The notes: a model not told the origin generated them from the sequence alone. Positions 45,200 through 54,931 are shown, counted from the first letter of the stretch. The stretch: DNA of 64,000 nt from Aliivibrio salmonicida LFI1238 (GCF_000196495.1 NC_011312.1:2480001-2544000), one strand, 5' to 3'. Program-made: numbers and translations.

Positions 45200-46287
45200 T
45201 TAGAAACCGTACTCTAAACCAACACGTGTTACGATATCTGTATCTGCATCACCAACAGTACGACCAGCTACACGAAGGTAAGGTACAAAACCATTATGAA
45301 CCGCCATTAGCTGACCTGAAATAGTATTACTGTCAGAGTCTTTGTCTGTTTTACTGTTAGTTTCAGACTCTAAATTCGCTGCGTAACCCAATTTAAAACC
45401 AATTGGGCCATTCCAGTACTGACCGATAATAGAGTAAGAGCCTTGCTCTACATTAACACCGCTTTGAGAAACACCAGCCTTGTAGCTTGATTGTCCAAAG
45501 ATTCTACTTTATATGCCGCTGCAATACCGAAACCTGCTGGTAATGAAGCTTCAAAGCCAACTAAGTATGATTGGTTATCTTGACCAGCAACACCGTTAAA
45601 ATCTGAACCAGCTTCAACCGCACCCATTAACGTTACTTTTTCAAAGCTGTATTTTGCATTCGCACTTGCAAAAGATGAATCACGAGTCGCAGCACCGCCA
45701 CCATTATCATTATCATTATCATTATCATTATCATTATCATCACGGCCTACAGAAGTTGCGAACGAAAAGCCACCGAATTTAGGTGAATCATAACGAACTT
45801 GGTTTGATTGACGATCGTAGTGACCAGCAATACCGCCCCAATCGAATACAGAGCCTAGACCAGGGTTAGAGAACGGCCAGTCAACCAATTCATATAATGG
45901 CGTAAGAACACGACCGACACATACATTACCCCAATAGCCTGATGCACCAATAAATGTATCACGGAAACCAAGAGTACCACCAGAAACACCACCATGTGGC
46001 CAGTCAGTACTATCTACATAACCAGATTCAATTTGCATTGTAATTAACACATTTTCAAACATTTCTTTGTGCGCACGAAAACCAATGCGTGATTCATTTT
46101 CTACTACATAACCAGAACTTGCATCATTGTTATCAGTGGTGTTGTAGTTAACCAATGAGATAGCGGCTACGCCGTAAACTTCAACATTAAAATCAGAGTT
46201 GATACCAACTTCTTTTGCTGTCACACCTGAAGATGCTAGAGCAATTGCTGCACCTAATAGTGTAGTTTTAAAAAATTTGTTTTCCAT
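45200..46287 (-). pseudogene. Outer-membrane porin, frameshifted
   Basis: This is a trimeric porin of the Vibrio OmpU type. The first frame has a signal peptide (MENKFFKTTLLGAAIALASSGVTA) and porin strands (NVEVYGVAAISLVNYNTTDN, RIGFRAHKEMFENVLITMQI, WGNVCVGRVLTPLYELVDWP). Near 45490 the frame shifts by one base: the expected sequence continues in the next frame as QSSYKAGVSQSGVNVEQG, then YWNGPIGFKLGYAANLESE and the C-terminal strand ending VTRVGLEYGF, with the terminal Phe of porins. The total of about 362 codons is a normal porin length. A six-unit hexanucleotide repeat encoding Asp-Asn lies in a surface loop (45703-45738). Truncation would lose the last beta strands. Confidence 0.85.
45703..45738. 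repeat. Six copies of a hexanucleotide inside the porin gene
   Basis: ATTATC is repeated six times without error; on the coding strand this is GATAAT, encoding (Asp-Asn)6 in a loop predicted outside the membrane. Copy-number change by slippage would lengthen or shorten the loop in frame. Confidence 0.9.
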
Positions 46288-46315
46288 GGAATAAAGCTCC
46301 TAAAAATGGATATAG

Positions 46316-46762
46316 CTGTGTTCATTATTTACTGGCTTTAAGTTGGCCGCCGAAAGCAGTAAATAAATCTCCTAATTTCACCAATTCTCAATGTGAATCA
46401 TCAAAAATTGTAATTACCTTATAGTTTTCCTGCATACACTCTGTGCATCCATGAGACAAACAATAAACCCTTATAAAAAAACATAAAACAAAAACTTAAT
46501 TTCCATTAAAAAAAATATGACCGAGCGCAAACTTCTTTCGCATTAGTGATTAAGATCAAAATAAACAGATCGAAAAACATCAAAAAACAACAAGAGCTTC
46601 TAAAACAATCGCTTATAAATATAAAAAAATAGTCAATGCGACCAATATCACAATTACTTACTGATAATTATAAAAGTCAGTTTGTCTTTTTTGTTTTGTC
46701 ATCATTTATTCACATCCCACTAAATAGTGGATAAAAACAAAAAGTAAATTTAAAACATAAAA
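46316..46762. other. Porin upstream region, no gene
   Basis: About 450 bases of strongly AT-rich DNA between the porin start and the ligA terminator. No frame with a ribosome-binding site is visible. The porin promoter must lie here, but I could not identify a clear operator. Confidence 0.5.
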
Positions 46763-46785
46763 AAAGGAGCCTTTAAGGCTCCTTT
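46763..46785 (-). terminator. ligA terminator
   Basis: AAAGGAGCC and GGCTCCTTT pair around TTTAA and are followed by a T run on the minus strand. It lies 18 bases after the ligA stop. Confidence 0.88.
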
Positions 46786-46802
46786 AGTTGCATGACTTAT
46801 TA

Positions 46803-48812
46803 TTAATTATTTAATATTTCAATCAACTGTTCTTCATTCATTATTTCAACACCGAGTTCTTCTGCTTTGGCTAATTTTGAACCGGCTGCTTCTCCAGCAA
46901 AAAGAATATCGGTATTCTTCGATACACTACCAGCAACTTTAGCGCCTAATTCTTGTAGTGCCGCTTTAGCTTCATTGCGTTTTAGTTTGTATAATGTTCC
47001 TGTTAATACAACAACTTTATCAGCTAGTGGCTGAGGAACCGATTCATCAAGCGCTTTAATATCCGGCCAATTAACGCCCATCAGTTGTAAATTTTCAATC
47101 ACAGCTTGATTATGAGGCTCACTAAAGAAACCAAGTATATGTTTAGCAACAATATCGCCAACATCACTGACTTCAATTAATTGTTCAAATGTGGCGGAAC
47201 TTATTGCATTTAATGTTTGAAAATGGAGAGCTAAATTAGCCGCAGTCGCCTCTCCAACTTCTCTGATCCCTAAAGAATATAAGAAACGTGATAACGTCGT
47301 TTCTTTCGCTTTATTTAATGCATTGACCACATTCTGCGCTGACTTTGGTCCCATACGATCGAGGACTGTTAATACACCTGCAGACAGTTTAAATAAATCA
47401 GCCGGTGTCTCCACCATTTCTTTATCTACGAGTTGCTCTACCACTTTATCTCCCAAGCCATCTACATCAAGCGCTTTGCGAGAAACAAAATGTTTTAACG
47501 CTTCTTTACGTTGAGCAGGACAAACTAAACCAGCGACACAACGCGTGACGACTTCGCCTTCAATTCGTTCCAGTTGAGAATCACAAGCAGGGCATGTTGT
47601 TGGATAGATAATCGCCTTACTGTCTTCAGGACGACGAGCTTCTACGACTGATACAATCTGAGGGATAACATCACCAGCACGACGAATAATGACAGTATCA
47701 CCAATATGAACCCCTAAGCGAGCAATCTCATCGGCATTGTGTAATGTCGCATTACTCACCGTCACCCCGCCAACAAAAATAGGCTCTAATTTGGCTACGG
47801 GGGTTATTGCCCCAGTACGACCGACCTGAAATTCAACATCGTTTAAAACGGTCAGTTCTTCTTGAGCAGGAAATTTATAAGCAATAGCCCAACGCGGGGC
47901 TCTTGCAACAAAGCCTAGTTGCTCTTGCAAAGAAATACTATCAACCTTAATCACTACACCATCAATTTCATATTTCAATGCATCTCGACGCTCGAGAATG
48001 TCTTTATAATATGCTTTTACATCGGTCAGTGAGTGGCATTGTTTTGTCTCTTCACACATAGGTAAACCCCAGTTTTTTAACTGAACAAACCGTTGATAAT
48101 GACTGCCTTCTAGCTCCCCCCCCTCAATGATTCCTACACTATATGCATAAAAGCTCAATGGGCGAGTTGCTGTGATTTTTGAATCAAGTTGACGCAAACT
48201 GCCAGCGGCCGCATTACGGGGGTTAGCAAATGGCTTCTCAGCACGTTTTAGCGCTCTTTCATTTAACGCATCAAACCCGGCTTTAGGCATGAAGACTTCA
48301 CCGCGAACCTCTAAACGAGTTGGCCATCCTTCTCCTTGTAACGTTAGCGGTATGCAACGAATAGTTCTTACGTTCTCTGTAATATTTTCGCCTGTTGCAC
48401 CATCACCACGAGTTCCCGCTTGAACTAACAGCCCATCAACATACAAAAGGCTTACCGCTAAACCATCAAGCTTAGGCTCACAACAAAACAAGGAAACCGA
48501 ATCCGAAATAAGACGATCATTAATGCGTTTTTCAAAAGAGTCGAGTTCATTATCGTTAAATGCATTATCCAATGACAACATAGGGATCTCATGTTGAACT
48601 TGAGTAAAACCACCTAATGCTTCACCACCAACGCGCTGGCTTGGAGAGTCGACAGTCATGAACTCTGGGTGTTCTTTTTCAATCAACAATAGTTGCTGCA
48701 TCATTCGATCATATTCAGCATCAGGAAGCTCTGGACTGTCTTCAACATAATAACGGTAAGCGTGATAATTAAGCTGTTTTTTAAGCTCATCTAGTGTTTT
48801 TTCAATACTCAT
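46803..48812 (-). CDS. ligA: NAD-dependent DNA ligase
   Basis: LigA seals nicks in DNA using NAD+. The 669-residue protein has the adenylation motif KLDG (SLFCCEPKLDGLAVSLLY), an OB fold, a four-cysteine zinc finger (TTCPACDSQLERIEGEVVTR with CVAGLVC), a helix-hairpin-helix region and a C-terminal BRCT domain (VVLTGTLYKLKRNEAKAALQ). The length is normal. zipA lies 90 bases upstream on the same strand, the usual order in Vibrionaceae. Confidence 0.97.
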   Translation of the reverse strand: MSIEKTLDELKKQLNYHAYRYYVEDSPELPDAEYDRMMQQLLLIEKEHPEFMTVDSPSQRVGGEALGGFTQVQHEIPMLSLDNAFNDNELDSFEKRINDRLISDSVSLFCCEPKLDGLAVSLLYVDGLLVQAGTRGDGATGENITENVRTIRCIPLTLQGEGWPTRLEVRGEVFMPKAGFDALNERALKRAEKPFANPRNAAAGSLRQLDSKITATRPLSFYAYSVGIIEGGELEGSHYQRFVQLKNWGLPMCEETKQCHSLTDVKAYYKDILERRDALKYEIDGVVIKVDSISLQEQLGFVARAPRWAIAYKFPAQEELTVLNDVEFQVGRTGAITPVAKLEPIFVGGVTVSNATLHNADEIARLGVHIGDTVIIRRAGDVIPQIVSVVEARRPEDSKAIIYPTTCPACDSQLERIEGEVVTRCVAGLVCPAQRKEALKHFVSRKALDVDGLGDKVVEQLVDKEMVETPADLFKLSAGVLTVLDRMGPKSAQNVVNALNKAKETTLSRFLYSLGIREVGEATAANLALHFQTLNAISSATFEQLIEVSDVGDIVAKHILGFFSEPHNQAVIENLQLMGVNWPDIKALDESVPQPLADKVVVLTGTLYKLKRNEAKAALQELGAKVAGSVSKNTDILFAGEAAGSKLAKAEELGVEIMNEEQLIEILNN

Positions 48813-48853
48813 GACGGGTCAACTTCTTGTTCTTTTATTGATGGTATACAAAC

Positions 48854-48878
48854 AAAAAAGACTCACGAATGAGCCTTT
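48854..48878 (-). terminator. zipA terminator (weak)
   Basis: AAAGGCTC and GAGTCTTT pair around ATTCGT with one mismatch in the stem and are followed by TTTT on the minus strand, 24 bases after zipA. Confidence 0.55.
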
Positions 48879-48902
48879 AAAAATTAAGATAATAATAGAC
48901 GA

Positions 48903-49829
48903 TTAATTACAAAAAACTTTTACTCGTTGTTTGTATTCATCTATTTTATTTGGTGTAAGCATATTTCGTTTTTCATCCAACACATTCCCACCAAGCTCTG
49001 AAGCGACTAATTGTGCAGTTTGTAGCATTAGTTTGAAATTATAATCAGCTTCACCATTACATGGCAATGGTAAGAAAAATGAAATACCTGGTGTCGAAAA
49101 CTCTTCACCCTCTGGTACTTGGAAATGCCCTGGAGCAACCATATTAGCAGTACTAAATACAACTTTACCAGAACCGGCCAAATCAGAATGACGGTGGTAA
49201 ATAGCCATATCACCGAAGATTAATCCATTTTGCTCTAAGCTATTAAATAAACGATTACCATTAAATCGCTCATTCCCCATACCATGCACATTGATGACAA
49301 TCACATCTTCTTCTGGCTCAGGAACAACTTCAGGCTCTATTTCAGGAATAATAACGGGTTCAACGGGCGCAGGAACAACTGAAGACTCTTTGTGAAAAGT
49401 CGGTTCAACATCATCAATCGCAGAAAACGAAATGGTTGGCTCTTCTTTTACCATCGATTCAGAAATTGAGGGCCTTGTCATTATAGGCTCTTCAATTACT
49501 TTCGGCTCCACTTCCTTCTCTTCTGCATTCTGTTTAAGAATCGCGTCAGTACCACCATCAAACAACGGATCTTGGGATAAATTAGGTTCATCACGACCAA
49601 ATGCTGGTTCTTTTCTTTCTTGACGAACGTCTACTACGCTTTCTTTTGGTTGTTCAAAACCACGAGCTGGGGTTGGTTGCTCATCTTCACTTTCAGAATC
49701 AAAATCGATATCTACTTTCTTACCAAATTTTGAGCTTGTCTCTTTTCGACTTGTCCATAAGCCATGAAACAACAATGCCGCAATGGCCAATGCCCCAACA
49801 AGTATCAACACTAATCGCAATTCTTGCAT
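48903..49829 (-). CDS. zipA: ZipA, cell-division protein
   Basis: ZipA anchors FtsZ to the membrane at the division site. The 308-residue protein has an N-terminal membrane helix (LRLVLILVGALAIAALLFHGLW), a long acidic and proline-rich linker (about 40-165) with many repeated Val-Pro-Glu type segments, and a C-terminal FtsZ-binding domain (about 170-308; VIVINVHGMGNERFNGNRLF, GLIFGDMAIYHRHSDLAGSG). It is divergent from cysZ across a 271-base gap and upstream of ligA. Confidence 0.94.
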   Translation of the reverse strand: MQELRLVLILVGALAIAALLFHGLWTSRKETSSKFGKKVDIDFDSESEDEQPTPARGFEQPKESVVDVRQERKEPAFGRDEPNLSQDPLFDGGTDAILKQNAEEKEVEPKVIEEPIMTRPSISESMVKEEPTISFSAIDDVEPTFHKESSVVPAPVEPVIIPEIEPEVVPEPEEDVIVINVHGMGNERFNGNRLFNSLEQNGLIFGDMAIYHRHSDLAGSGKVVFSTANMVAPGHFQVPEGEEFSTPGISFFLPLPCNGEADYNFKLMLQTAQLVASELGGNVLDEKRNMLTPNKIDEYKQRVKVFCN

Positions 49830-50100
49830 CGCTCACTCTCTGCTTTATTAATTCTTCTTACTGTATATAAGGAAGAAATATTATCACTACTATTAAGGTA
49901 GCCTAACCAATAGTGCTAATCTACCATTACTTATTGGTAATGTACCAAATAATAGGGTACTTGTTGAATAACAAAATGAAAGTGGTGACATAAATCTTAC
50001 AATTGAACAATATCAGTCGCTAAATTATCGGTAATTGCATTTCTTTGTGCGTATTTTTGAGTATAGTGAATAAATGATACACAAACTGTAAATATAGATT

Positions 50101-50853
50101 ATGAGTTCATTTAAACAAACCCAATCAGGTGTTCAATATTTTGTGAAAGGGATGTCACTTGCAATGACCCCAGGTATTCGACGCTTTATCTTTATTCCCC
50201 TACTGATAAACTTTATTTTATTAGGCGGTTCATTTTTTTATCTATTCAACCAAATTGGTGGATGGATCGAACAAATTCTAGCCCAAATACCGAGTTGGTT
50301 AGATTGGTTATCGTATTTACTATGGCCTTTCATTGTCATTAGTATTCTTGCGGTATTTTCCTATTTCTTTAGTACGATTGCGAATTGGATTGCGGCACCA
50401 TTTAATGGCTTACTAGCGGAGCATTTAGAAGCAAAATTAACCAATCAACCTGCGCCTGACGGTGGGGTCATTGACGCATTAAAAGATTTCCCGCGGATCT
50501 TTAAACGTGAATGGCAAAAACTGAAATATTATCTACCTAAAGCGCTAGGCTTGTTTATTCTCTTCTTTATTCCGGCAATAGGACAAAGTGTGGTTCCTAT
50601 TCTTTGGTTCTTGTTTACGGCTTGGATGATGGCAATTCAATATTGCGATTATCCATTTGATAACCATAAAGTACCATTCGAAGTGATGAGAGATGATTTA
50701 AAAACAAAGCGCGGTAAATGCCTATCATTTGGTTCGCTAGTTACTCTCTTTACGATGACCCCTATTCTAAATTTATTTGTAATGCCTATTGCTGTATGTG
50801 GCGCAACAGCAATGTGGGTAGATGTTTATCGTGATAAGCACTCTCGCCTTTAA
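50101..50853 (+). CDS. cysZ: CysZ, sulfate permease
   Basis: CysZ brings sulfate into the cell for cysteine synthesis. The 250-residue protein has four clear hydrophobic segments (IPLLINFILLGGSFFYLF; LLWPFIVISILAVFSYFFST; LGLFILFFIPAIGQSVVPIL; TPILNLFVMPIAVCGATAMW) and the conserved AAPFNGLLAEHLEAKL. It lies upstream of cysK, a known neighbour in gamma-proteobacteria, with a strong inverted repeat between them. Confidence 0.94.
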   Translation: MSSFKQTQSGVQYFVKGMSLAMTPGIRRFIFIPLLINFILLGGSFFYLFNQIGGWIEQILAQIPSWLDWLSYLLWPFIVISILAVFSYFFSTIANWIAAPFNGLLAEHLEAKLTNQPAPDGGVIDALKDFPRIFKREWQKLKYYLPKALGLFILFFIPAIGQSVVPILWFLFTAWMMAIQYCDYPFDNHKVPFEVMRDDLKTKRGKCLSFGSLVTLFTMTPILNLFVMPIAVCGATAMWVDVYRDKHSRL

Positions 50854-50908
50854 TGCTTAAACCCACATAGAATAAGTTCATCTATATCTTATAACCTTTA
50901 GATCCTTT

Positions 50909-50959
50909 CTCATTTAAGCAACTCTTCGTATTCTAGATAGGTCGAGTTGCTCAAATGAG
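50909..50959 (+). repeat. 16-bp inverted repeat between cysZ and cysK
   Basis: Bases 50909-50924 (ending GCAACTC) pair with 50944-50959 (beginning GAGTTGC) over 16 positions with one G-U pair and a 19-base loop. It has no T run after it, so it is not a plain terminator; it could be a leader structure for cysK or an mRNA end for cysZ. Confidence 0.6.
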
Positions 50960-51017
50960 TGACCAAAATATTTACTTTATAATTAATCACGCTTTACGTG
51001 AAATGAAGGAACAGATC

Positions 51018-51986
51018 ATGACAAAGATTTACGAAGATAATTCACAAACGATTGGCAATACCCCTCTTGTACGTTTAAACCGTGTGAGTAATGGTAATGT
51101 ATTAGCAAAAGTAGAAGCACGTAATCCAAGCTTTAGCGTTAAATGCCGTATTGGTGCAAACATGGTTTGGGAAGCAGAAAAAGCGGGTACATTAAGAGAA
51201 GGCATAGAGTTAGTTGAACCAACATCAGGAAATACCGGCATTGCATTGGCTTTTGTTGCCGCAGCTAAAGGGTACAAACTAACACTCACTATGCCTGCAT
51301 CAATGAGTTTAGAACGTCGTAAGTTGCTTAAAGCACTAGGGGCAAACCTTGTTCTTACTGAAGCGGTAAAAGGCATGAATGGCGCCATCGCTAAAGCGGA
51401 AGAAATTGTAGCAAGTGATCCTAGTAAGTATTTACTTCTTCAACAATTTAATAACCCTGCAAACCCGGCGATTCATGAAAAAACAACCGGCCCTGAAATC
51501 TGGGAAGCGACTGACGGCAACATTGATGTATTTGTTGCTGGAGTAGGTACTGGAGGCACATTAACAGGCACCAGTCGTTACTTAAAACATACTCAAAATA
51601 AAGCCGTACTGTCTGTTGCTGTTGAGCCTGCAGAATCACCAGTTATTGCCCAAGCACTTGCAGGCGAAGAGATAAAACCAGCACCACATAAAATTCAAGG
51701 GATCGGCGCTGGGTTTATTCCAGGAAACCTAGATTTAACGCTAATTGATCGTGTTGAAGCCGTGACATCAGAAGATTCAATCGAAATGGCTCGTCGTTTA
51801 ATGGAAGAAGAAGGCATTTTAGCAGGCATATCTTCAGGAGCAGCCGTCGTTGCAGCAAACCGCATTGCAGCGCTTCCAGAGTTCGCAAATAAGCAAATTG
51901 TTGTCATATTACCAAGTTCGGGTGAACGTTACCTAAGTACAGCACTTTTTGCTGGTTTGTTTACAGAACAAGAAAATGAGCAATAA
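51018..51986 (+). CDS. cysK: Cysteine synthase A
   Basis: CysK makes cysteine from O-acetylserine and sulfide using pyridoxal phosphate. The 322-residue protein begins MTKIYEDNSQTIGNTPLVRL; the PLP lysine lies in NPSFSVKCRIGANM, and the substrate loop PTSGNTG and the glycine-rich GVGTGGTLTG are intact. ATG 51018 with AAGGA upstream is chosen because the 21 extra codons from ATG 50955 are not typical of CysK and begin inside the inverted repeat. A weak terminator follows. Confidence 0.96.
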   Translation: MTKIYEDNSQTIGNTPLVRLNRVSNGNVLAKVEARNPSFSVKCRIGANMVWEAEKAGTLREGIELVEPTSGNTGIALAFVAAAKGYKLTLTMPASMSLERRKLLKALGANLVLTEAVKGMNGAIAKAEEIVASDPSKYLLLQQFNNPANPAIHEKTTGPEIWEATDGNIDVFVAGVGTGGTLTGTSRYLKHTQNKAVLSVAVEPAESPVIAQALAGEEIKPAPHKIQGIGAGFIPGNLDLTLIDRVEAVTSEDSIEMARRLMEEEGILAGISSGAAVVAANRIAALPEFANKQIVVILPSSGERYLSTALFAGLFTEQENEQ

Positions 51987-52025
51987 AACCGCAACATTCA
52001 TGTGTTGAAATCAATTTTTACGCCA

Positions 52026-52050
52026 AAAAAGCCCCTTATGGTTTTTTTTT
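52026..52050 (+). terminator. Possible cysK terminator
   Basis: A short A-rich/CC to GG/T-rich hairpin followed by at least eight T lies 40 bases after the cysK stop. The stem is weak. Confidence 0.4.
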
Positions 52051-52305
52051 GTTGATTTCATTTCCCTCCTTAGTAATAATCAAGCCACTTTATTTTTAGG
52101 TGTAAAATAATTACAATCCGTTATAAAGTATCACTGAAAAGTGAACTTAAGATTACAAAATAAGTAAACTTATATAAAATTACTGTCATTAATCTATTTA
52201 ACATTCGTGGATTGTGTCTATCACAATGATGTGCGAAAGTAGTTTTCAGAAACGAATGGGTTAACGACATTAATTCAACATAAAATATAAATCGGGGTAT
52301 ACACA
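52051..52305. other. ptsH upstream region, no gene
   Basis: Apart from the possible cysK terminator this roughly 300-base gap shows no gene. It contains an ATTGTG-TCTAT-CACAAT palindrome at 52211-52227, whose 5-base spacer does not fit CRP. The PTS promoter must be in this gap. Confidence 0.5.
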
Positions 52306-52563
52306 ATGTATTCACAAGACGTAGTAATTACTGCAGAAAATGGCCTTCACACTCGTCCAGCGGCTCAGTTCGTTAAAGAAGCGAAAGGGTTTGATGCTAA
52401 AATCACAGTAACTTCTAATGGCAAAAGCGCAAGCGCTACTAGCCTTTTCAAACTACAAACTTTAGGTCTAACTAAAGGTACTAACGTAACTATCTCTGCC
52501 GAAGGCGCTCAAGAGAAAGAAGCAGTAGACCACCTAGTTAAACTAATGGACGAGCTGCATTAA
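52306..52563 (+). CDS. ptsH: HPr, phosphocarrier of the PTS
   Basis: HPr accepts phosphate from Enzyme I on a histidine and passes it to sugar-specific enzymes. The 85-residue protein has the active site GLHTRPAAQFVKEAKGF with His about position 15 and the regulatory Ser region GKSASATSLFKLQTLGL. It is the first gene of the PTS operon, 57 bases upstream of ptsI. Confidence 0.97.
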   Translation: MYSQDVVITAENGLHTRPAAQFVKEAKGFDAKITVTSNGKSASATSLFKLQTLGLTKGTNVTISAEGAQEKEAVDHLVKLMDELH

Positions 52564-52620
52564 TCAGCTTTTTCTTTAATTATTCTCATTCTCTAATTTG
52601 ATCAATGTTAAGGTAAAGCT

Positions 52621-54345
52621 ATGATTTCTGGCATTCTAGCATCTCCGGGTATTGCTTTTGGTAAAGCATTATTACTTCAGGAAGATGAAATTGTCCTAAA
52701 CAAAACTCCAATCTCTGAATCTCAAGTAGAAACAGAAATTCAATGTTTCTTTGACGCTAGAGCTAAGTCTTCTGAGCAATTAGAAGCGGTTAAAGCGAAA
52801 GCGCTAGCAACATTTGGCGAAGAAAAAGAAGCGATTTTTGAGGGGCATATAATGCTTCTTGAAGATGAAGAGCTAGAAGAAGAAATCTTAGCCCTTATAA
52901 GAGACGACAAACTTTCTGCTGATTTTGCAATTTACTCTGTAATTGAAGAGCAAGCGTGTGCACTTGAATCTTTAGATGATGACTATCTAAAAGAGCGCGC
53001 TACAGATATCCGTGATATCGGTAGCCGCTTTGTTAAAAATGCACTAGGCATTACAATTGTTTCTTTAAGCAACATTAATGAAGAAGTTATCCTGGTTGCT
53101 AAAGATTTAACACCGTCTGAAACGGCACAAATAAACCTAGATTACGTTCTTGGTTTTGCTTGTGACATTGGCGGACGTACTTCTCATACTTCTATCATGG
53201 CACGTTCTCTTGAACTTCCTGCTATCGTTGGTACTAACGATATCACTAAGCAAGTGAAAAACGGTGACATGTTGATTCTTGATGCGGTTAACAACAGAAT
53301 TGTTATCAACCCATCAGAAGCAGAACTGGCTAAATCGAAAAAAATTCGTGACGACTTAGTTGCTGAAAAAGAAGAGCTAGCAAAACTAAAAGACCTACCT
53401 GCTATCACTCTAGATGGCCACCAAGTTGAAGTTTGCGGTAACATCGGCACAGTAAAAGACTGTGAAGGTATTATTCGTAACGGCGGTGAAGGTGTTGGTC
53501 TGTATCGTACAGAATTCCTATTCATGGATCGTGATGCACTTCCTACTGAAGAAGAGCAATATGTTGCTTATAAAGAAGTAGCAGAAGCAATGCATGGTGA
53601 ATCAGTGATTATCCGTACTATGGATATCGGTGGTGATAAAGATCTACCATACATGGATCTTCCTGAAGAAATGAACCCATTCTTAGGATGGCGTGCAATC
53701 CGTATCAGTTTAGACCGTCGTGAAATTCTACGTGACCAATTACGTGGTATTTTACGTGCATCAGCACACGGCAAACTGCGTATCATGTTCCCAATGATCA
53801 TTTCTGTTGAAGAAATCCGTGAGCTGAAAAAAGCAATCGAAGAATACAAAGTAGAACTTCGAGCTGAAGGCCTAGCGTTTGACGAAAGCATCGAGATCGG
53901 TGTTATGGTTGAAACGCCAGCAGCCGCTGCCATTGCACATCATTTAGCGAAAGAAGTTAGCTTCTTCTCTATCGGTACTAACGATTTAACACAATATACT
54001 CTTGCTGTTGACCGTGGTAACGAAATGATTTCTCACCTATACAACCCACTATCTCCAGCGGTTCTGCTTGTAATCAAGCAAGTAATCGATGCTTCTCATA
54101 AAGAAGGCAAATGGACAGGTATGTGTGGCGAGTTAGCGGGTGATGATCGTGCAAGCTTACTTCTTCTTGGTATGGGCTTAGACGAATTCAGCATGAGCGG
54201 TATTTCTATCCCTCTTGTTAAGAAAATCGTTCGTAACTCAAACTTTGCAGCAGTAAAAGCAATGGCAGATGAAGCACTTCAAATGCCTACAGCAGCAGAA
54301 ATTGAAGCACACGTTGAAAAATTTATCGCAGAAAATACTAAGTAA
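52621..54345 (+). CDS. ptsI: Enzyme I of the PTS
   Basis: Enzyme I starts the phosphorelay from phosphoenolpyruvate. The 574-residue protein has the phospho-His motif GGRTSHTSIMARSLELPAIV (His about 189) and the PEP-binding domain with GVGLYRTEFLFMDR and a C-terminal Cys motif MCGELAGDDRA. It lies between ptsH and crr. Confidence 0.97.
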   Translation: MISGILASPGIAFGKALLLQEDEIVLNKTPISESQVETEIQCFFDARAKSSEQLEAVKAKALATFGEEKEAIFEGHIMLLEDEELEEEILALIRDDKLSADFAIYSVIEEQACALESLDDDYLKERATDIRDIGSRFVKNALGITIVSLSNINEEVILVAKDLTPSETAQINLDYVLGFACDIGGRTSHTSIMARSLELPAIVGTNDITKQVKNGDMLILDAVNNRIVINPSEAELAKSKKIRDDLVAEKEELAKLKDLPAITLDGHQVEVCGNIGTVKDCEGIIRNGGEGVGLYRTEFLFMDRDALPTEEEQYVAYKEVAEAMHGESVIIRTMDIGGDKDLPYMDLPEEMNPFLGWRAIRISLDRREILRDQLRGILRASAHGKLRIMFPMIISVEEIRELKKAIEEYKVELRAEGLAFDESIEIGVMVETPAAAAIAHHLAKEVSFFSIGTNDLTQYTLAVDRGNEMISHLYNPLSPAVLLVIKQVIDASHKEGKWTGMCGELAGDDRASLLLLGMGLDEFSMSGISIPLVKKIVRNSNFAAVKAMADEALQMPTAAEIEAHVEKFIAENTK

Positions 54346-54370
54346 TAGTATAGTTGCAAAGAATTAAATA

Positions 54371-54393
54371 TAGCCACTAAGTTTTAGTGGCTA
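54371..54393 (+). repeat. 10-bp perfect hairpin between ptsI and crr
   Basis: TAGCCACTAA and TTAGTGGCTA pair around GTT, 25 bases after the ptsI stop. The T-rich tail (TTTAATAC) is short, so it may cause partial termination or protect the ptsHI mRNA, giving separate levels for crr. Confidence 0.65.
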
Positions 54394-54421
54394 TTTAATA
54401 CAAACTTTAGGGAGCAACACA

Positions 54422-54931
54422 ATGGGTCTGTTTGACAAAATTAAAAGCGCATTTTCTTCTGAAAGTGCTGCCGCTGGTGCAATTGAAATCATCGCACCTC
54501 TTTCTGGTGAAATCGTAAACATCGAAGATGTGCCAGATGTAGTGTTCGCTGAAAAAATCGTTGGTGACGGTATTGCTATCAAACCTTCTGGCAATAAAAT
54601 GGTTGCTCCAGTAAACGGTACGATCGGTAAAATCTTCGAAACTAACCACGCTTTCTCAATCGAATCTGAAGACGGCATTGAGCTTTTCGTTCATTTCGGT
54701 ATTGATACTGTTGAACTTAAAGGCCAAGGCTTCACTCGTATTGCTGAAGAAGGTCAAGAAGTTAAAGCTGGCGATATCGTAATCGAATTTGATCTTGCGT
54801 ATCTTGAAGAGCACGCGAAATCAACGCTTACTCCTGTTGTTATTTCTAACATGGACGAAATCAAAGAGCTAACTAAGCTTTCTGGTGCTGTTACTGTTGG
54901 TGAATCTCCAGTTCTTAAAGTAACTAAGTAA
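54422..54931 (+). CDS. crr: Enzyme IIA-Glc
   Basis: EIIA-Glc carries phosphate to glucose-type transporters and regulates adenylate cyclase and permeases. The 169-residue protein has the active-site regions NHAFSIESEDGIELFVHFGI (His about 91) and FVHFGIDTVELKGQGF. GGAG precedes the ATG. It ends the operon before a terminator. Confidence 0.96.
   Translation: MGLFDKIKSAFSSESAAAGAIEIIAPLSGEIVNIEDVPDVVFAEKIVGDGIAIKPSGNKMVAPVNGTIGKIFETNHAFSIESEDGIELFVHFGIDTVELKGQGFTRIAEEGQEVKAGDIVIEFDLAYLEEHAKSTLTPVVISNMDEIKELTKLSGAVTVGESPVLKVTK

Noticed and set aside
52211..52227. ATTGTGTCTATCACAAT upstream of ptsH looks like a CRP site.
   Set aside because: The gap between GTG and CAC is 5 bases instead of the 8 needed for CRP, so the palindrome does not fit. 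Another regulator is possible but not identifiable.
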